Counted from the stretch's first letter, positions 48,493 to 57,497 are shown. The stretch is DNA of 64,000 nt from Streptomyces kurssanovii (GCF_014649695.1 NZ_BMTN01000001.1:896701-960700); one strand, 5' to 3'. A program made the numbers and translations. Notes: generated by a model not told the origin, from the sequence alone.

Positions 48493-49488
48493 ATGCAGAC
48501 ACGAACCCTGGGCAGCACCGGCCCGGCCGTTTCCGCGCTGGGTCTGGGTGCGATGGGCATGTCGGACGTGTACGGCGCGGCCGACCGCGCGGAGAGTGTC
48601 GCCACCGTGCACGCCTCGCTCGAGGCCGGCGTCACGCTCATCGACACCGGCGACTTCTACGCCATGGGCCACAACGAGCTGCTGCTCGCCGAGGCCCTGC
48701 GCGGCCGGGACCGGGACAGCTACCGACTGTCCGTCAAGTTCGGGATGCTGCGCGGACCGGGCCACGACTTCGGTGGTGCCGACGCCCGTCCCGAGGCGGT
48801 GAAGAACTTCCTGGCCTACTCCCTGACCCGGCTGGGCACCGACCACATCGACATCTACCGTCCCGCCAGGCTGGATCCGACGGTTCCGATCGAGGAGACG
48901 GTGGGCGCGATCAAGGAGATGGTCGACGCCGGGTACGTGCGGCACATCGGTCTCTCGGAGGTCGACGCGGCGACGATCCGCCGGGGGCACGCCGTGCACC
49001 CGATCACCGACCTCCAGATCGAGTACTCGCTGATCTCCCGCGCGGTGGAGGCCGACATCCTGCCCACATTGCGCGAGCTCGGCATCGGCCTGACCGCGTA
49101 CGGCGTCCTCAGCCGCGGCCTCATCTCCGGGCACTGGTCCGCCGACCGCACCGCCGGGCCCGGTGACTTCCGCGCCTTCAGCCCGCGGTTCTCGAACGGG
49201 AACGTGGAACACAACCTCGCCCTCGTGGAGGCCCTGCGCCGGGTCGCGGAGGCGAAGGGGTGCACCGTCGCCCAGATGGCCATCGCCTGGGTGGCCGCAC
49301 AGGGCGAGGACATCGTGCCGCTGGTCGGCGCCCGCACCCGTGAGCGGCTGGCCGAGGCGCTGCCCGCGATGGACCTGACCCTCACCGCGGACGACCTCGC
49401 CGAGATCGAGAAGGCGGTACCGCAGGGCGCGGCACGCGGCGACCGGTATCCGTCCGCGTTCATGTCCGGCCTCGGCGTGGGGAACTGA
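48493..49488 (+). CDS. aldo/keto reductase
   Basis: A 331-residue TIM-barrel NADPH reductase. The N-terminus is TRTLGSTGPAVSALGLGAMG, the catalytic Asp is at 51 and Tyr at 56 (LIDTGDFYAMGHNE), and Lys82 is in YRLSVKFGML. The normal catalytic His segment (YYQHRVD) is IYRPARLDP, so His is replaced. This substitution is seen in a subgroup of actinobacterial members. The NADPH-binding end is VPLVGARTRERLAEALPAM. It is induced or repressed presumably by the divergent XRE regulator. ATG at 48493 has AAGGAGAA upstream. Confidence 0.92.
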   Translation: MQTRTLGSTGPAVSALGLGAMGMSDVYGAADRAESVATVHASLEAGVTLIDTGDFYAMGHNELLLAEALRGRDRDSYRLSVKFGMLRGPGHDFGGADARPEAVKNFLAYSLTRLGTDHIDIYRPARLDPTVPIEETVGAIKEMVDAGYVRHIGLSEVDAATIRRGHAVHPITDLQIEYSLISRAVEADILPTLRELGIGLTAYGVLSRGLISGHWSADRTAGPGDFRAFSPRFSNGNVEHNLALVEALRRVAEAKGCTVAQMAIAWVAAQGEDIVPLVGARTRERLAEALPAMDLTLTADDLAEIEKAVPQGAARGDRYPSAFMSGLGVGN

Positions 49489-49546
49489 GTCCGGCCCGCC
49501 GCCGGGCGGCGCGGGGGGCGCCGGAGAGCAGGCGCCGGTGGTGTGA

Positions 49547-49730
49547 CCACGCTCGGGTGGCGTCCGGGTCAGCGCGGTAGCGCTGAACAACACCGACCTG
49601 TGGACCCGGGAGGGCGCCTACGGCCGGCCGGGAGATCCGGGGGCGCTGTCGGGCCGGCAAGGTCCCATCGACTTCCCCCGTATCCAGGGCGCCGACGTGG
49701 CCGGCCGGGTCGTCGTAGTGCATGGCGACC
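49547..49730 (+). pseudogene. N-terminal fragment of a zinc-type alcohol dehydrogenase
   Basis: One frame reads VRVSAVALNNTDLWTREGAY then GRPGDPGALSGRQGPIDFPR and IQGADVAGRVVVVHG, the substrate-domain N-terminus of quinone-oxidoreductase/ADH proteins (V.NTD.WTREG...GPIDFPRIQGADI.G). The frame begins after a stop and continues into unrelated sequence. The first 20-30 and the last about 280 residues are missing. It lies between the aldo/keto reductase and RidA genes and may once have been part of the same redox operon. Confidence 0.75.
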
Positions 49731-49832
49731 GCGGCCGTGATGGTGGCCCGGTGAGAAAACGAAAGGCGGGTGCCATCGGGTCGTTGGCAGGATGTCCACG
49801 CTCAACACCTTCTGGGAAGGAACCCGCCGGCC

Positions 49833-50243
49833 GTGAATCGTGCCATCACCCTGATCCGCTCCGCGTCCCTGTCCGACGTGGCCGAGTACGCCTACGCAGC
49901 CACGGTGCCCGCCGATGCCCGCCTGATCTTCCTCGCCGGGGCGTGTCCCCTGAACGACGACGGCTCGACGGCAGCGGTCGGGGACTACGCGGGTCAGGCG
50001 TCGAAAGCGGTCGAGAACATGCAGACTGCTCTCACCGCCTCCGGCGCGTCGCTCCAGGACGTCATCAGCACAAGGGTTCTCGTCGCATCCGCCCGGCGGG
50101 AGGATCTGGTGGCCGCGTGGGAGGTGGTCCGGGACGCGTTCGCCGACCATGACGTCCCCAGCACCCTGATGGGAGTCACCGTGCTCGGCTACAAGGACCA
50201 ACTCGTCGAGATCGAGGCCGTCGCCGCCGTGCTCGACTCTTGA
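49833..50243 (+). CDS. RidA-family protein
   Basis: A 136-residue protein from GTG at 49833 (AAGGAA upstream). It shows the RidA/YjgF trimer motif: FLAGACPLNDDGSTAAVGDY, AGQASKAVENMQTALTASGA and STRVLVASARREDLVAAWEV, finishing VTVLGYKDQLVEIEAVAA with the usual C-terminal Glu. RidA proteins hydrolyse reactive enamine/imine intermediates. The canonical Arg in the R-V pair (TRVLVAS) is present. Confidence 0.9.
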   Translation: MNRAITLIRSASLSDVAEYAYAATVPADARLIFLAGACPLNDDGSTAAVGDYAGQASKAVENMQTALTASGASLQDVISTRVLVASARREDLVAAWEVVRDAFADHDVPSTLMGVTVLGYKDQLVEIEAVAAVLDS

Positions 50244-50349
50244 AGCCTGCCGACACACCGCGGCCTGCGCTCGCGGCAAGGGGCGGAAAACACGTGGGAG
50301 GGCCGCCGCCGAGCTGCGAGGATGCCCCTGTTTCCCGAGCGGAGGGCAT

Positions 50350-51456
50350 TTGTTCGTTTTCGTGTGCGCGGGGTGCGGCGCCGAGCTGACCGCCCCGTTG
50401 TCCCAGGTCGCCCTGCCGGTCCACGCCAATCAGCAGTACGGGAACGGGCTTCAGCTCCCGGTGCTCATGGAGCCGGGGACGTTCGCCGTGGAACCGGAGC
50501 CCTGGGGGCCGCCGTGGCGGAGGTGGGAGGAGATCGGTCCGGACGAGGCGGCGGCGCGTGGCGTCCATGCGCCTGTCCACTCCCTGTCCGACGGTGCGCC
50601 CGGTGCGATCGTCATCGCCCCCGGAGATTCCCGTGGCGCGGTGCTGATCCCGGAGAAGCGCGGCGGTGCCTGCTGCGGCCTCGCCGGGGGCGACGGCCCC
50701 AACATGGCATGCGAGGCGTGCGGTCTGCCGGTGGCGAGCCGGATCGACGACTGCTCGCTCTGGCAGGCCGTGTGGCTCGCCCCGGACGCCGTGCGCCGCC
50801 TCCCTGCCGAGGGCGCCGTCTCCGGACCGCTCTCCTGGCCGAAGCTGATGGCGGAGGGGAAGGGCGTGCCCCCGTTCGAGCCGATCACCCTGTGGGGATC
50901 GCTGTCCGGGGCGAGCGACAGGTGGTCCTGGAGCCCGCAGTGGGAGGCGGCAGCCGGGCTTGCGCTCGCCCATCTCCTGGCGGCTTCGGAAGGCCGGGCG
51001 GTGTCCGTCCCTGACGGCCTGACCGCGAAGATGTTCCAACGCGCCCTCGACGCCCTGCTGCCGTCCGGTCCGCCGGCGCGGCGCGCCGGCCTCGCCGGAC
51101 CGGGGCTGCCCGCCCCCGACGCGGACGCCGACATCCTGCTTGTCCCCTCCCATCCGCAGACCGGGGAGGTCTGGACCCCCGCTGCCTCGGTCACCCGGGC
51201 GTACTCGGTGCCCTTGCCGTTCGGCGTGTGGCTCCGGCTGGTCTTCCCCGAGCCGCAGCTGCCCGTCCCCGCGTCACGTCTCATGCCCGATGACGTCCTT
51301 CGCGACGACCCGCCCACGCCGGGTGTCCAAGACGGGTTCCGGATCGACATGGCAGTGTTCCGGTACACCCTGGTCCGGCTGCCGGCCGTCCGCGCCCCAT
51401 GGCTGCGCGACATCCTCGAACCTCCCGCACGACACATGCACGCGGGCAACTTCTAG
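50350..51456 (+). CDS. conserved hypothetical protein with N-terminal Cys motifs
   Basis: About 368 residues; TTG at 50350 has GGAGGG 3 nt upstream, and GTG at 50362 is an alternative. It begins FVFVCAGCGAELTAP, a zinc-ribbon half-site, and has a second Cys cluster GGACCGLAGGDGPNMACEAC with GLPVASRIDDCS. The middle reads EAAAGLALAHLLAASEG, and the C-terminus contains VPLPFGVWLRLVFPEPQLPV. Closely similar proteins are found in Streptomyces, but no function is known. It is probably metal-binding. The 106-bp gap to RidA allows a separate promoter. Confidence 0.75.
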   Translation: MFVFVCAGCGAELTAPLSQVALPVHANQQYGNGLQLPVLMEPGTFAVEPEPWGPPWRRWEEIGPDEAAARGVHAPVHSLSDGAPGAIVIAPGDSRGAVLIPEKRGGACCGLAGGDGPNMACEACGLPVASRIDDCSLWQAVWLAPDAVRRLPAEGAVSGPLSWPKLMAEGKGVPPFEPITLWGSLSGASDRWSWSPQWEAAAGLALAHLLAASEGRAVSVPDGLTAKMFQRALDALLPSGPPARRAGLAGPGLPAPDADADILLVPSHPQTGEVWTPAASVTRAYSVPLPFGVWLRLVFPEPQLPVPASRLMPDDVLRDDPPTPGVQDGFRIDMAVFRYTLVRLPAVRAPWLRDILEPPARHMHAGNF

Positions 51457-51677
51457 CCGGCCGGCGAAAGGGGCCAAGTCATGCCAGGCCTTCGTTCAGC
51501 GTCGTGGCGCGCAGGTGAGGCGTGTGTGGCTTGGGGCCGCAGTTGAACACTCACCCGATTCGCGTGCGAAGCGCATCGGCCGGACGGACTACACCTGGAG
51601 CGCCACGTCCCGCTGTGCACCTTAGATTTCGCCAAAGATGCGGGCTTTACCCGCTCTTGAGTGAAAGGTCTGCCTGG

Positions 51678-52778
51678 ATGATTCGCCGTTGGTTCACAGC
51701 CGCCCTGGGCGCGCTCCTGCTTCTCACACCCGGATCACTCACCACGGCCTCGGCCGCCGAACACCCTGCCACGTTGCGGATCATGACCCGCAACGTCTAC
51801 CAGGGTGCCGACCTCGCGCCCGTCCTCGCCGCCACCAGCCCACAGGCGCTCGTCGCCGCGGTGACCGCGGCGTACGCGAACGTCCAGGCGACGAACTTCC
51901 CCGAGCGGGCCGAGGCACTGGCCGACGAGATCGCCGACAGTGACCCCCACCTGGTGGGCCTGCAGGAAGCCGTGCTCTGGCGCAGCCAGACCCCCGCCGG
52001 ACCGGGCAGCGCCACCCACGTCGAGTACGACTTCCTGCGGATCCTCCTTGACACGCTCGCCGCCCGGGGCAAGCACTACAGAGCCGTGGCCACCGTAGAG
52101 CTCAGCGATTTCGAGGCACCGCGGTCCACGCCCGCCGGCCTGCAGGACATCCGGCTCACCGACCGCAACGCACTCCTGGCCCGCACCGACCTGCCCGCGC
52201 GCGTCTTCTCCGTGGCCAACGCGCAGTCGGCGCAGTTCCAGCACCATGTGCCCATCTGCAGCCCGGTATTGGGCTGCCCGCCCAATGCCCCCCTCCGGTT
52301 CCTGAGCGGCTGGGTCGCTGCCGATGCCACCCTGCGCGGGCGCACGGCTCGGGTGGTCACCACCCATCTGGACCCCCTCTCCCGCACCGTCCAGGAGGCG
52401 CAGGCCGACGAGCTGCTCGACGGCCCGCTGGACACCGGCCTTCCCACCGTCCTTCTCGGTGACCTCAACTCGGCCGCCGGTGGGGTCGGCGCAACACCGG
52501 GGACCGACACTCCGACCTACAACCGCCTGCTGGCCGCCGACTTCACCGACGCCTGGACCGTAACCCGCGGGCGCAAGCCCGGCTTCACCTGCTGTCAGGC
52601 CCCCGACCTGCGCAACCCCACCTCCACTCTCCGTCAGCGCATCGACTATGTGCTCCTCCGTGGGAGCGTCACCGCGCTGACGGCCAATCTGGTGGGCCAC
52701 ACGCAGGCCGACCGCACCCCGTCAGGTTTGTGGCCCTCCGACCACGCCGGCGTCCGGAGCGTGCTCAAGCTGCGCTGA
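51678..52778 (+). CDS. secreted endonuclease/exonuclease/phosphatase-fold protein
   Basis: A 366-residue protein with a Sec signal peptide (IRRWFTAALGALLLLTPGSL, cleavage after TASA near residue 27). The EEP fold motifs are MTRNVYQGADLAPVLA (N motif), VGLQEAVLWR (catalytic Glu), VTTHLDPLSR, VLLGDLNSAAGGVG (GDLN metal site) and WPSDHAGVRSVLKLR (SDH catalytic His). Such secreted enzymes degrade nucleic acid or phosphodiesters outside the cell. A perfect terminator hairpin follows. Confidence 0.92.
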   Translation: MIRRWFTAALGALLLLTPGSLTTASAAEHPATLRIMTRNVYQGADLAPVLAATSPQALVAAVTAAYANVQATNFPERAEALADEIADSDPHLVGLQEAVLWRSQTPAGPGSATHVEYDFLRILLDTLAARGKHYRAVATVELSDFEAPRSTPAGLQDIRLTDRNALLARTDLPARVFSVANAQSAQFQHHVPICSPVLGCPPNAPLRFLSGWVAADATLRGRTARVVTTHLDPLSRTVQEAQADELLDGPLDTGLPTVLLGDLNSAAGGVGATPGTDTPTYNRLLAADFTDAWTVTRGRKPGFTCCQAPDLRNPTSTLRQRIDYVLLRGSVTALTANLVGHTQADRTPSGLWPSDHAGVRSVLKLR

Positions 52779-52842
52779 GTGACGGCCGCGCATGCCCCGA
52801 GCTCGGGGCACGAGCCCAGAAGTCCGCCGGCATGACGACGTT

Positions 52843-52877
52843 ACGAAGGGCTCCACCGTGAGGGTGGAGCCCTTCGT
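52843..52877 (+). terminator. terminator of the EEP-fold gene
   Basis: A 15-bp perfect stem ACGAAGGGCTCCACC / GGTGGAGCCCTTCGT with a 5-nt loop, 65 bp after the stop codon. Confidence 0.85.
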
Positions 52878-53236
52878 TCGCCCGAGTCGGAGTTCGAACT
52901 CGTGGTTGCCGTCAACGCGCTCCGATCAAACAGCCACGAAGCAGCGGCCCGTCGCGAGGAGACCTCGGTCTGGGAATTGAGGTGATGCTCAAGGCCGCGA
53001 TCGTGGAGAAATCCGTAAACCTCACACCGCTGAACGATCACGCCGATCAGCGAAGCAGGACGACGACCGGGACGCTGCCGCTGCTTCCCGTGAACATCCA
53101 GAGTGCCGATGATCACTGAGCGGCGCCGGAACCCACGACCCCTGGTCGACGCGCTGCCGAAGCCTGATCCGCCGTCCAGCGTTTCCCCCACGCCGCACGG
53201 CCGGAAGATCTCTCACCGGCCAGTGGCCGAACGGAT

Positions 53237-53320
53237 CCTCCGTTCTGGACGAGTAACAAGCCCTACCTCGACGACCGCTGGAGCGACGGCTGCATCAATG
53301 CCTGGAAGTCCGCCAGGGCG
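53237..53320 (+). mobile_element. short remnant of an ISL3-family transposase
   Basis: One frame reads FWTSNKPYLDDRWSDGCINA then WKSARA. Intact ISL3 transposases carry KPYL..RW.EGCTNAW.LW, so SNKPYLDDRWSDGCINAWK is a near-exact motif match. Neither the DDE core nor terminal inverted repeats were seen. Only a scrap of the element survives. Confidence 0.55.
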
Positions 53321-53477
53321 TGCTCCGAAGACGGGCCACCTGTCTCCCGGCATGCGGCGAAACCCGTGGGGACAAGCCCGAGAATGACGCTGAGGGATCC
53401 GAGGCGGTGACCAAGGTGCGGCATGGCCACCACCCTCGCACGGGGATCGATCACCGGGAAGTCGAAGAGACAGGCCT

Positions 53478-54569
53478 CTAGGAGCGGCCCTCGGGTGGCT
53501 TGTCCGTGCGCAGCATGTGCAGGACGGCCCGCTCGGCGGGCCCGCGGGTGGCGGGGATGCCGAACGTGCCCTCGTCGCCGAGGCGCGGCAGGGCGGCGGC
53601 GATGGTGACGCCCTCTTCGTACAGCTCGATCACTCGCGGGTTGATGTAGGAGCTGCGGCAGATCGCGGGGGTGTTGCCGAGGTATCCGGAGACCTCGCGG
53701 ACCGCGCGGGCGATGGCACGGCGGCGCGCGGTCTCGCTGCGCGCGACGGACTGTGAGACGGCGAGCGCGACGGCGGCCATGACCGTGGCGTGCCAGGTGC
53801 GGAAGTCCTTCGCGGTGATCTCCAGGCCGGCGAGCTCCTGGAGGTACGCGTTGACGTCGGCGCTGCTCACGTTGCGCCAGGCGGGCCGCTCCCAGTACGC
53901 GAGGAGGCGGTCGCCGCCGCCGCGGCGGCGCAGCAGCGCGGTGAGGCTGCGGCAGGCGGCGGGGTCGGCCACGGTCTGGACGATCTCCTTGCCGTGTTTG
54001 CCGGTGTAGGTGAAGAGGACGGCGCCGCCCTGGCAGCTGGAGTGTTCACGGAGCAGCGTGGTCAGGCCGTAGCTGTTGTTCAGCTCGGTGTACTGGTCGC
54101 TGCCTATACGGAAGAAGCCGAGGTCGAGGAGACGAACGGCGGTGGCGAGGACCCGTTTGCGGGTCAGGCCGCGGTCGCCGAGGTGTCCCTCGACGGCCTC
54201 ACGTACGGCGGGCAGCGCCTCGGCGGCGTCGAGGACGTGGTCGTGCTTGGCCTGCTCCTGCTCGGCGCGGAACTGCGGGTGGTACAGGTACTGGCGGCGG
54301 CCGGCGGCGTCGGTGCCGACGGCCTGGAGGTGGCCGTTGGGCCGGCTGCAGATCCACACGTCGCTCCAGGCGGGCGGGACCACGAGCGCGCGGATACGGG
54401 CCTGCTCGGCGGGGTCGCGCAGCGGCTGCCCCTGTGCGTCGAAGTAGCGGAAGCCGCGCCCGTGGCGCCTCCGGGTGTAGCCGGGGTCGGTGGGCCGGCT
54501 GTGGTGAAGACGCAACCTCGCCTCCTCGGACGCGATCGGCCGTGGACGTGAACGGCCGATCCTCCTCAT
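53478..54569 (-). CDS. DNA topoisomerase IB
   Basis: A 363-residue eukaryotic-like type IB topoisomerase of the short bacterial form. The N-terminal part reads LRLHHSRPTDPGYTRRRHGR with GFRYFDAQGQ. The catalytic domain has RVLATAVRLLDLGFFRIGSD, LLREHSSCQGGAVLFTYTGK, ITAKDFRTWHATVMAAVALA and the nucleophile Tyr308 in CRSSYINPRVIELYEEG. It relaxes supercoils through a 3'-phosphotyrosine intermediate. ATG at 54569 starts MRRIGRSRP; the frame is open upstream with R-rich sequence that is not trusted. Confidence 0.95.
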   Translation of the reverse strand: MRRIGRSRPRPIASEEARLRLHHSRPTDPGYTRRRHGRGFRYFDAQGQPLRDPAEQARIRALVVPPAWSDVWICSRPNGHLQAVGTDAAGRRQYLYHPQFRAEQEQAKHDHVLDAAEALPAVREAVEGHLGDRGLTRKRVLATAVRLLDLGFFRIGSDQYTELNNSYGLTTLLREHSSCQGGAVLFTYTGKHGKEIVQTVADPAACRSLTALLRRRGGGDRLLAYWERPAWRNVSSADVNAYLQELAGLEITAKDFRTWHATVMAAVALAVSQSVARSETARRRAIARAVREVSGYLGNTPAICRSSYINPRVIELYEEGVTIAAALPRLGDEGTFGIPATRGPAERAVLHMLRTDKPPEGRS

Positions 54570-54670
54570 CGACGTCGGCGCAGCGCGTCTTTGCCCGAAC
54601 GGCGCTGCCGCACACCACGCTCCTGTCCGGATGTGCCGTTCACAAACTCGCCCCGACCGGACTCGAAGGC

Positions 54671-55750
54671 TCACCGGTGTCCTCGGCGTTCGAGGTAGAT
54701 GGACGTGAATACGGCGACCTTGGCGCGCAACGCCCAGGGGTCGAAGGGCTTGCTCATGTAGTCGACGGCGCCGGCGGCGTATCCCCGGGCGGAGTGCTCC
54801 GGATCGACGCCCATCGCGGTCAGGAAAATGATGGGGACGTCGCGGGTCCTCGGCCGGCGCTTGATGTGGGCGCACGTCTCATAGCCGTCCATCTCCGGCA
54901 TCTGCACGTCCATGATGATGACGGCGAAGTCGTCGTGGTCGAGCAGCGCCTTGAGCGCCTCGCGGCCGGAAGAGACGGTGACGAGCTCCTGGTCCAGGGT
55001 CGCCAGCACCGCGGTCATGGCGAGCAGGTTGTCCGCCTGGTCGTCGACGATGAGGATCTTGGGCATGTCCTGCGGCTGCGAGACAGCGGGCAGAGCCGCC
55101 GGCCGCTCCACGGCCTCCAGTTGACGTTCGAGGAGATCGCACCGGGCCTCGGCGGCGGCACGCTGTTCCCGCGCCGCACGCAGTTCATTGTCCAGGCGGG
55201 ACACCTCCATCTCGAGGTCGTTGCGCTCCTGGAGGAGTTCGGTGACGTCGGAGTGTGCGGCAGCGAGCTTGTCCGCCCGCTCCCGTTCGGCGCTCCGGTC
55301 GGCCTCCAGCTGGTTGAGGCGTACCTCCAGGTCGGCGATGCGATGGGTGCGGTCAAGGAGCGCGTCGCCCAGGACGTCGCCGCGGACGCTGGAGCGCCGG
55401 GAGACCCGGTCGGCGTCGGCCAGTTGCTGCTCGAGGAGCTCGACCGCGTGCTTGGGCGAGGAGGCGGCGTCGACCGCCGAGCCGTACAGGCCGCGAACGA
55501 ACTCGATGGCCTCGGTGGTGACGGCGGTTCCATGGTGCTCGGCAAGGTCCGTGAACAGGTCCATGATCACCTGCCACGGGGGTAAACGGGTTCCGTTCAG
55601 GTAGCGCGAGAACGTCCCGGGATCGCGTCGGCGCCGCGCCGCATAGCGTCGTACGGAGACCTCCATCCCTTCGAACAGCTCCCGCAGCGCCTGCGCGAGA
55701 GCGCGGGACGCCTCGGTGAGATCGTTGCCGAGAGGTCGCAGTTCACCCAC
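54671..55750 (-). CDS. response regulator with N-terminal helical domain and coiled coil
   Basis: A 359-residue protein from GTG at 55750. Residues 1-85 are helical and resemble the DNA-binding-like N-termini of Streptomyces XRE-type proteins (SVRRYAARRRRDPGTFSRYL, NGTRLPPWQVIMDLFTDLAE). Residues about 120-225 form a long coiled coil with heptads (IADLEVRLNQLEADRSAERE, ERNDLEMEVSRLDNELRAAR). The C-terminal receiver (about 238-355) has ILIVDDQADN, phospho-acceptor Asp281 in IIMDVQMPEMDG and Lys334 in DYMSKPFDP. No output domain follows. The upstream overlapping gene encodes a broken small membrane protein. Confidence 0.88.
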   Translation of the reverse strand: MGELRPLGNDLTEASRALAQALRELFEGMEVSVRRYAARRRRDPGTFSRYLNGTRLPPWQVIMDLFTDLAEHHGTAVTTEAIEFVRGLYGSAVDAASSPKHAVELLEQQLADADRVSRRSSVRGDVLGDALLDRTHRIADLEVRLNQLEADRSAERERADKLAAAHSDVTELLQERNDLEMEVSRLDNELRAAREQRAAAEARCDLLERQLEAVERPAALPAVSQPQDMPKILIVDDQADNLLAMTAVLATLDQELVTVSSGREALKALLDHDDFAVIIMDVQMPEMDGYETCAHIKRRPRTRDVPIIFLTAMGVDPEHSARGYAAGAVDYMSKPFDPWALRAKVAVFTSIYLERRGHR

Positions 55751-55981
55751 GGTCTTCCGCCTCTCCGGCGCCGGCACCCGCCGCCTCTCGGCAGCCGGCG
55801 GTCTCGGCGGCGATGAGACGGTCGAAGAAGGGCACCGACAGCCCGGCGGTCGCGAGGCCCGCCAGGACGCTGCGGGCCGTCCCTCGCCGGCGAGCATGGT
55901 CAGAACTCCAGCGGTCACGCCCCCGATCACGGCGAGCAGGAACACCAGGGTCGCTCTCTGAGACAACAGAGGCCGGTCCAC
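55743..55981 (-). pseudogene. small membrane protein gene, frameshifted
   Basis: From GTG at 55981 (GGAG 7 nt upstream) the frame reads VDRPLLSQRATLVFLLAVIG then GVTAGVLTMLAGEG, a membrane helix. Around 55880 one base is missing, and the continuation ARSVLAGLATAGLSVPFFDR then LIAAETAGCREAAG is in the next frame, overlapping the start of the response-regulator gene. Intact homologues of about 75 residues precede the same regulator in Streptomyces. Possibly a sequencing error rather than a true mutation. Confidence 0.65.
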
Positions 55982-56017
55982 CAAAGATCTCCGTCCATCC
56001 AACCCGTGCGAGGGCAA

Positions 56018-56637
56018 CGGGACTTGTCACGCTTCCGGCGGATTGCCGGAGCGGGGAATCACAGAATGGCGGTCAGTGGGGCCGATGCGCTCCGCGACCG
56101 GAGAAGTAGTGCAACAGCGATCACTGTGGGCACCGGATCTCTCGGCGGACGGTGTCGGTTCCCGCTGGTCGGAGTGGGCATGCGCGTAACCGTTGCCCGG
56201 TGTTGCCGTGCAACGATGCTGACGCGTTGCCGCGAGCACAGCGGAAGATCCGGCTCGCGAGCCGTTCGTCCGGAGCTGTCGGCTCGTCGCCGCCCGGGCC
56301 GGGAGAACGGGCACCCGTGGACCGTCGGCATCCGTGTTCGGCGTCGTCCGCTCAACCGTGGGCAGATCCCGGAGAACGTCACCAGGCGGTCGCCGGCACG
56401 GCGGCAGCCTGAGCCGGTCCGCCTGAGCCGGTCCGCCTGAGCCGGTCCGCCTGAGCGCGTCCGCGCAGGCCACCACGCAGGCGTCGGCCCGCAGCCCCGC
56501 GGACACGCCCACGGGCGCAGCGGGACGCCGGCTCGCCACGGTGCGCTCGGGGTCCGAGGGCCGGCACAGGGTTCACGCAGCCCAGCACGGGAACCCGCGA
56601 CGGTGTCCGCCTCCCTCGCGACAGGAGCAGAGCCTCG
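56018..56637. other. 620-bp intergenic region with a tandem repeat
   Basis: Divergent region between the response-regulator gene pair and the catalase-fold-like gene. It holds a 14-bp repeat array at 56408-56463. No gene is supported here. Confidence 0.5.
56408..56463. repeat. 14-bp tandem repeat, four copies
   Basis: Three exact copies of CCTGAGCCGGTCCG (56408-56449) followed by a fourth with two changes (CCTGAGCGCGTCCG). It lies 175 bp upstream of the gene at 56638. Confidence 0.85.
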
Positions 56638-57375
56638 TTGAACAGTCACACGTCTCAGGCAGGCGGGAAGCTGCCCGTCGGCGTCAGGTTCGCCGCGCGG
56701 GCGGCACGCGGCATCGCGCGCCGCCGCCGTGCGCCGGCTCTGCACCCGTCCGGTGTCAGCTGCAACGGCGTCCTCGAGATCCATCCGGCCGGTCTTCCCT
56801 GGGGCGAGCCGTGGCTGGACGACCCGGGCGTCTACCAGGTTCGGCTGCGGTGGTCACGGGCAGCGGGGCTGCCCGGGCGGCTGCCGGACGCGCTGGGCCT
56901 CGCCGTGCGCGTGTACGACGCCGGAGGCCCCGATCGCCCCCTGGATCTGCTGCTGACCAGCAGCGGCAGCGGGCCGTGGACCAGACATGTGCCCAGGCCC
57001 CGGCTCGACGCACTCGCCGGCCCCTACTCCACGCTGCTCTCCTACCGGATCGGCGACCGTGCGGGCACGCTGGCGGCACATCCGGTGGTGACCTCCCCCT
57101 TCGTGCCCAGCGACCTCGCAGGTCTGCGCGGAACTCTTCAGGCCGCCCCGGTCACGTTCCACCTGTGTGCGGCGCAGCCCGGGCAGGCGTGGCGCGCCCT
57201 GGGCACACTCACCACAGGGCCGCCTCACGACCTTCCGCCCGAGGACACCGTCTCGTACGACCCCTTTACGAACCGCCTGCCGCAGCTGCACCCGACCGCC
57301 AGGTTCGTCAAGCTGCGGGAGGCCGCTTACGCCGCCTCCAGGGCGGGAAGACGCGCCGACCGCCCAGAGCCGTGA
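56638..57375 (+). CDS. catalase-fold-like protein (annotated as phosphodiesterase in relatives)
   Basis: A 245-residue protein starting at TTG 56638 (AGGAG upstream). It reads VRFAARAARGIARRRRAPAL, has VYQVRLRWSRAAGLPGRLPD and LGLAVRVYDAGGPDRPLDLL then LTSSGSGPWTRHVPRPRLD. The R-x-RWSRAAG...LGLAVRV pattern recalls the catalase-like beta-barrel seen in small heme-free catalase-fold proteins of Streptomyces. Relatives are sometimes labelled phosphodiesterase. Neither haem ligand nor nuclease motif is evident. Activity is unknown. Confidence 0.75.
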   Translation: MNSHTSQAGGKLPVGVRFAARAARGIARRRRAPALHPSGVSCNGVLEIHPAGLPWGEPWLDDPGVYQVRLRWSRAAGLPGRLPDALGLAVRVYDAGGPDRPLDLLLTSSGSGPWTRHVPRPRLDALAGPYSTLLSYRIGDRAGTLAAHPVVTSPFVPSDLAGLRGTLQAAPVTFHLCAAQPGQAWRALGTLTTGPPHDLPPEDTVSYDPFTNRLPQLHPTARFVKLREAAYAASRAGRRADRPEP

Positions 57376-57497
57376 CGTCGCCTGACGCCTCCGGATGGGT
57401 TACAGAGGAAGACAGGAAGAGATCGAGCCGGTCGGGCACAGTGCGACCCCGAAAGAGCGGCGCCGAAGGGACCGGCCCGCGGAGAACGGAGGCGGTG

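Larger units (their letters stand above)
52779..53477. other. about 700 bp without an intact gene
   Basis: Contains the terminator of the secreted EEP-fold gene (52843-52877) and an ISL3-transposase scrap (53237-53320). The rest shows no recognisable gene in either strand. Confidence 0.45.

Noticed and set aside
52870-52930. tRNA-like sequence (GTTCGAACTC motif)
   Set aside because: Only a T-loop-like string; no acceptor or anticodon stems could be formed.
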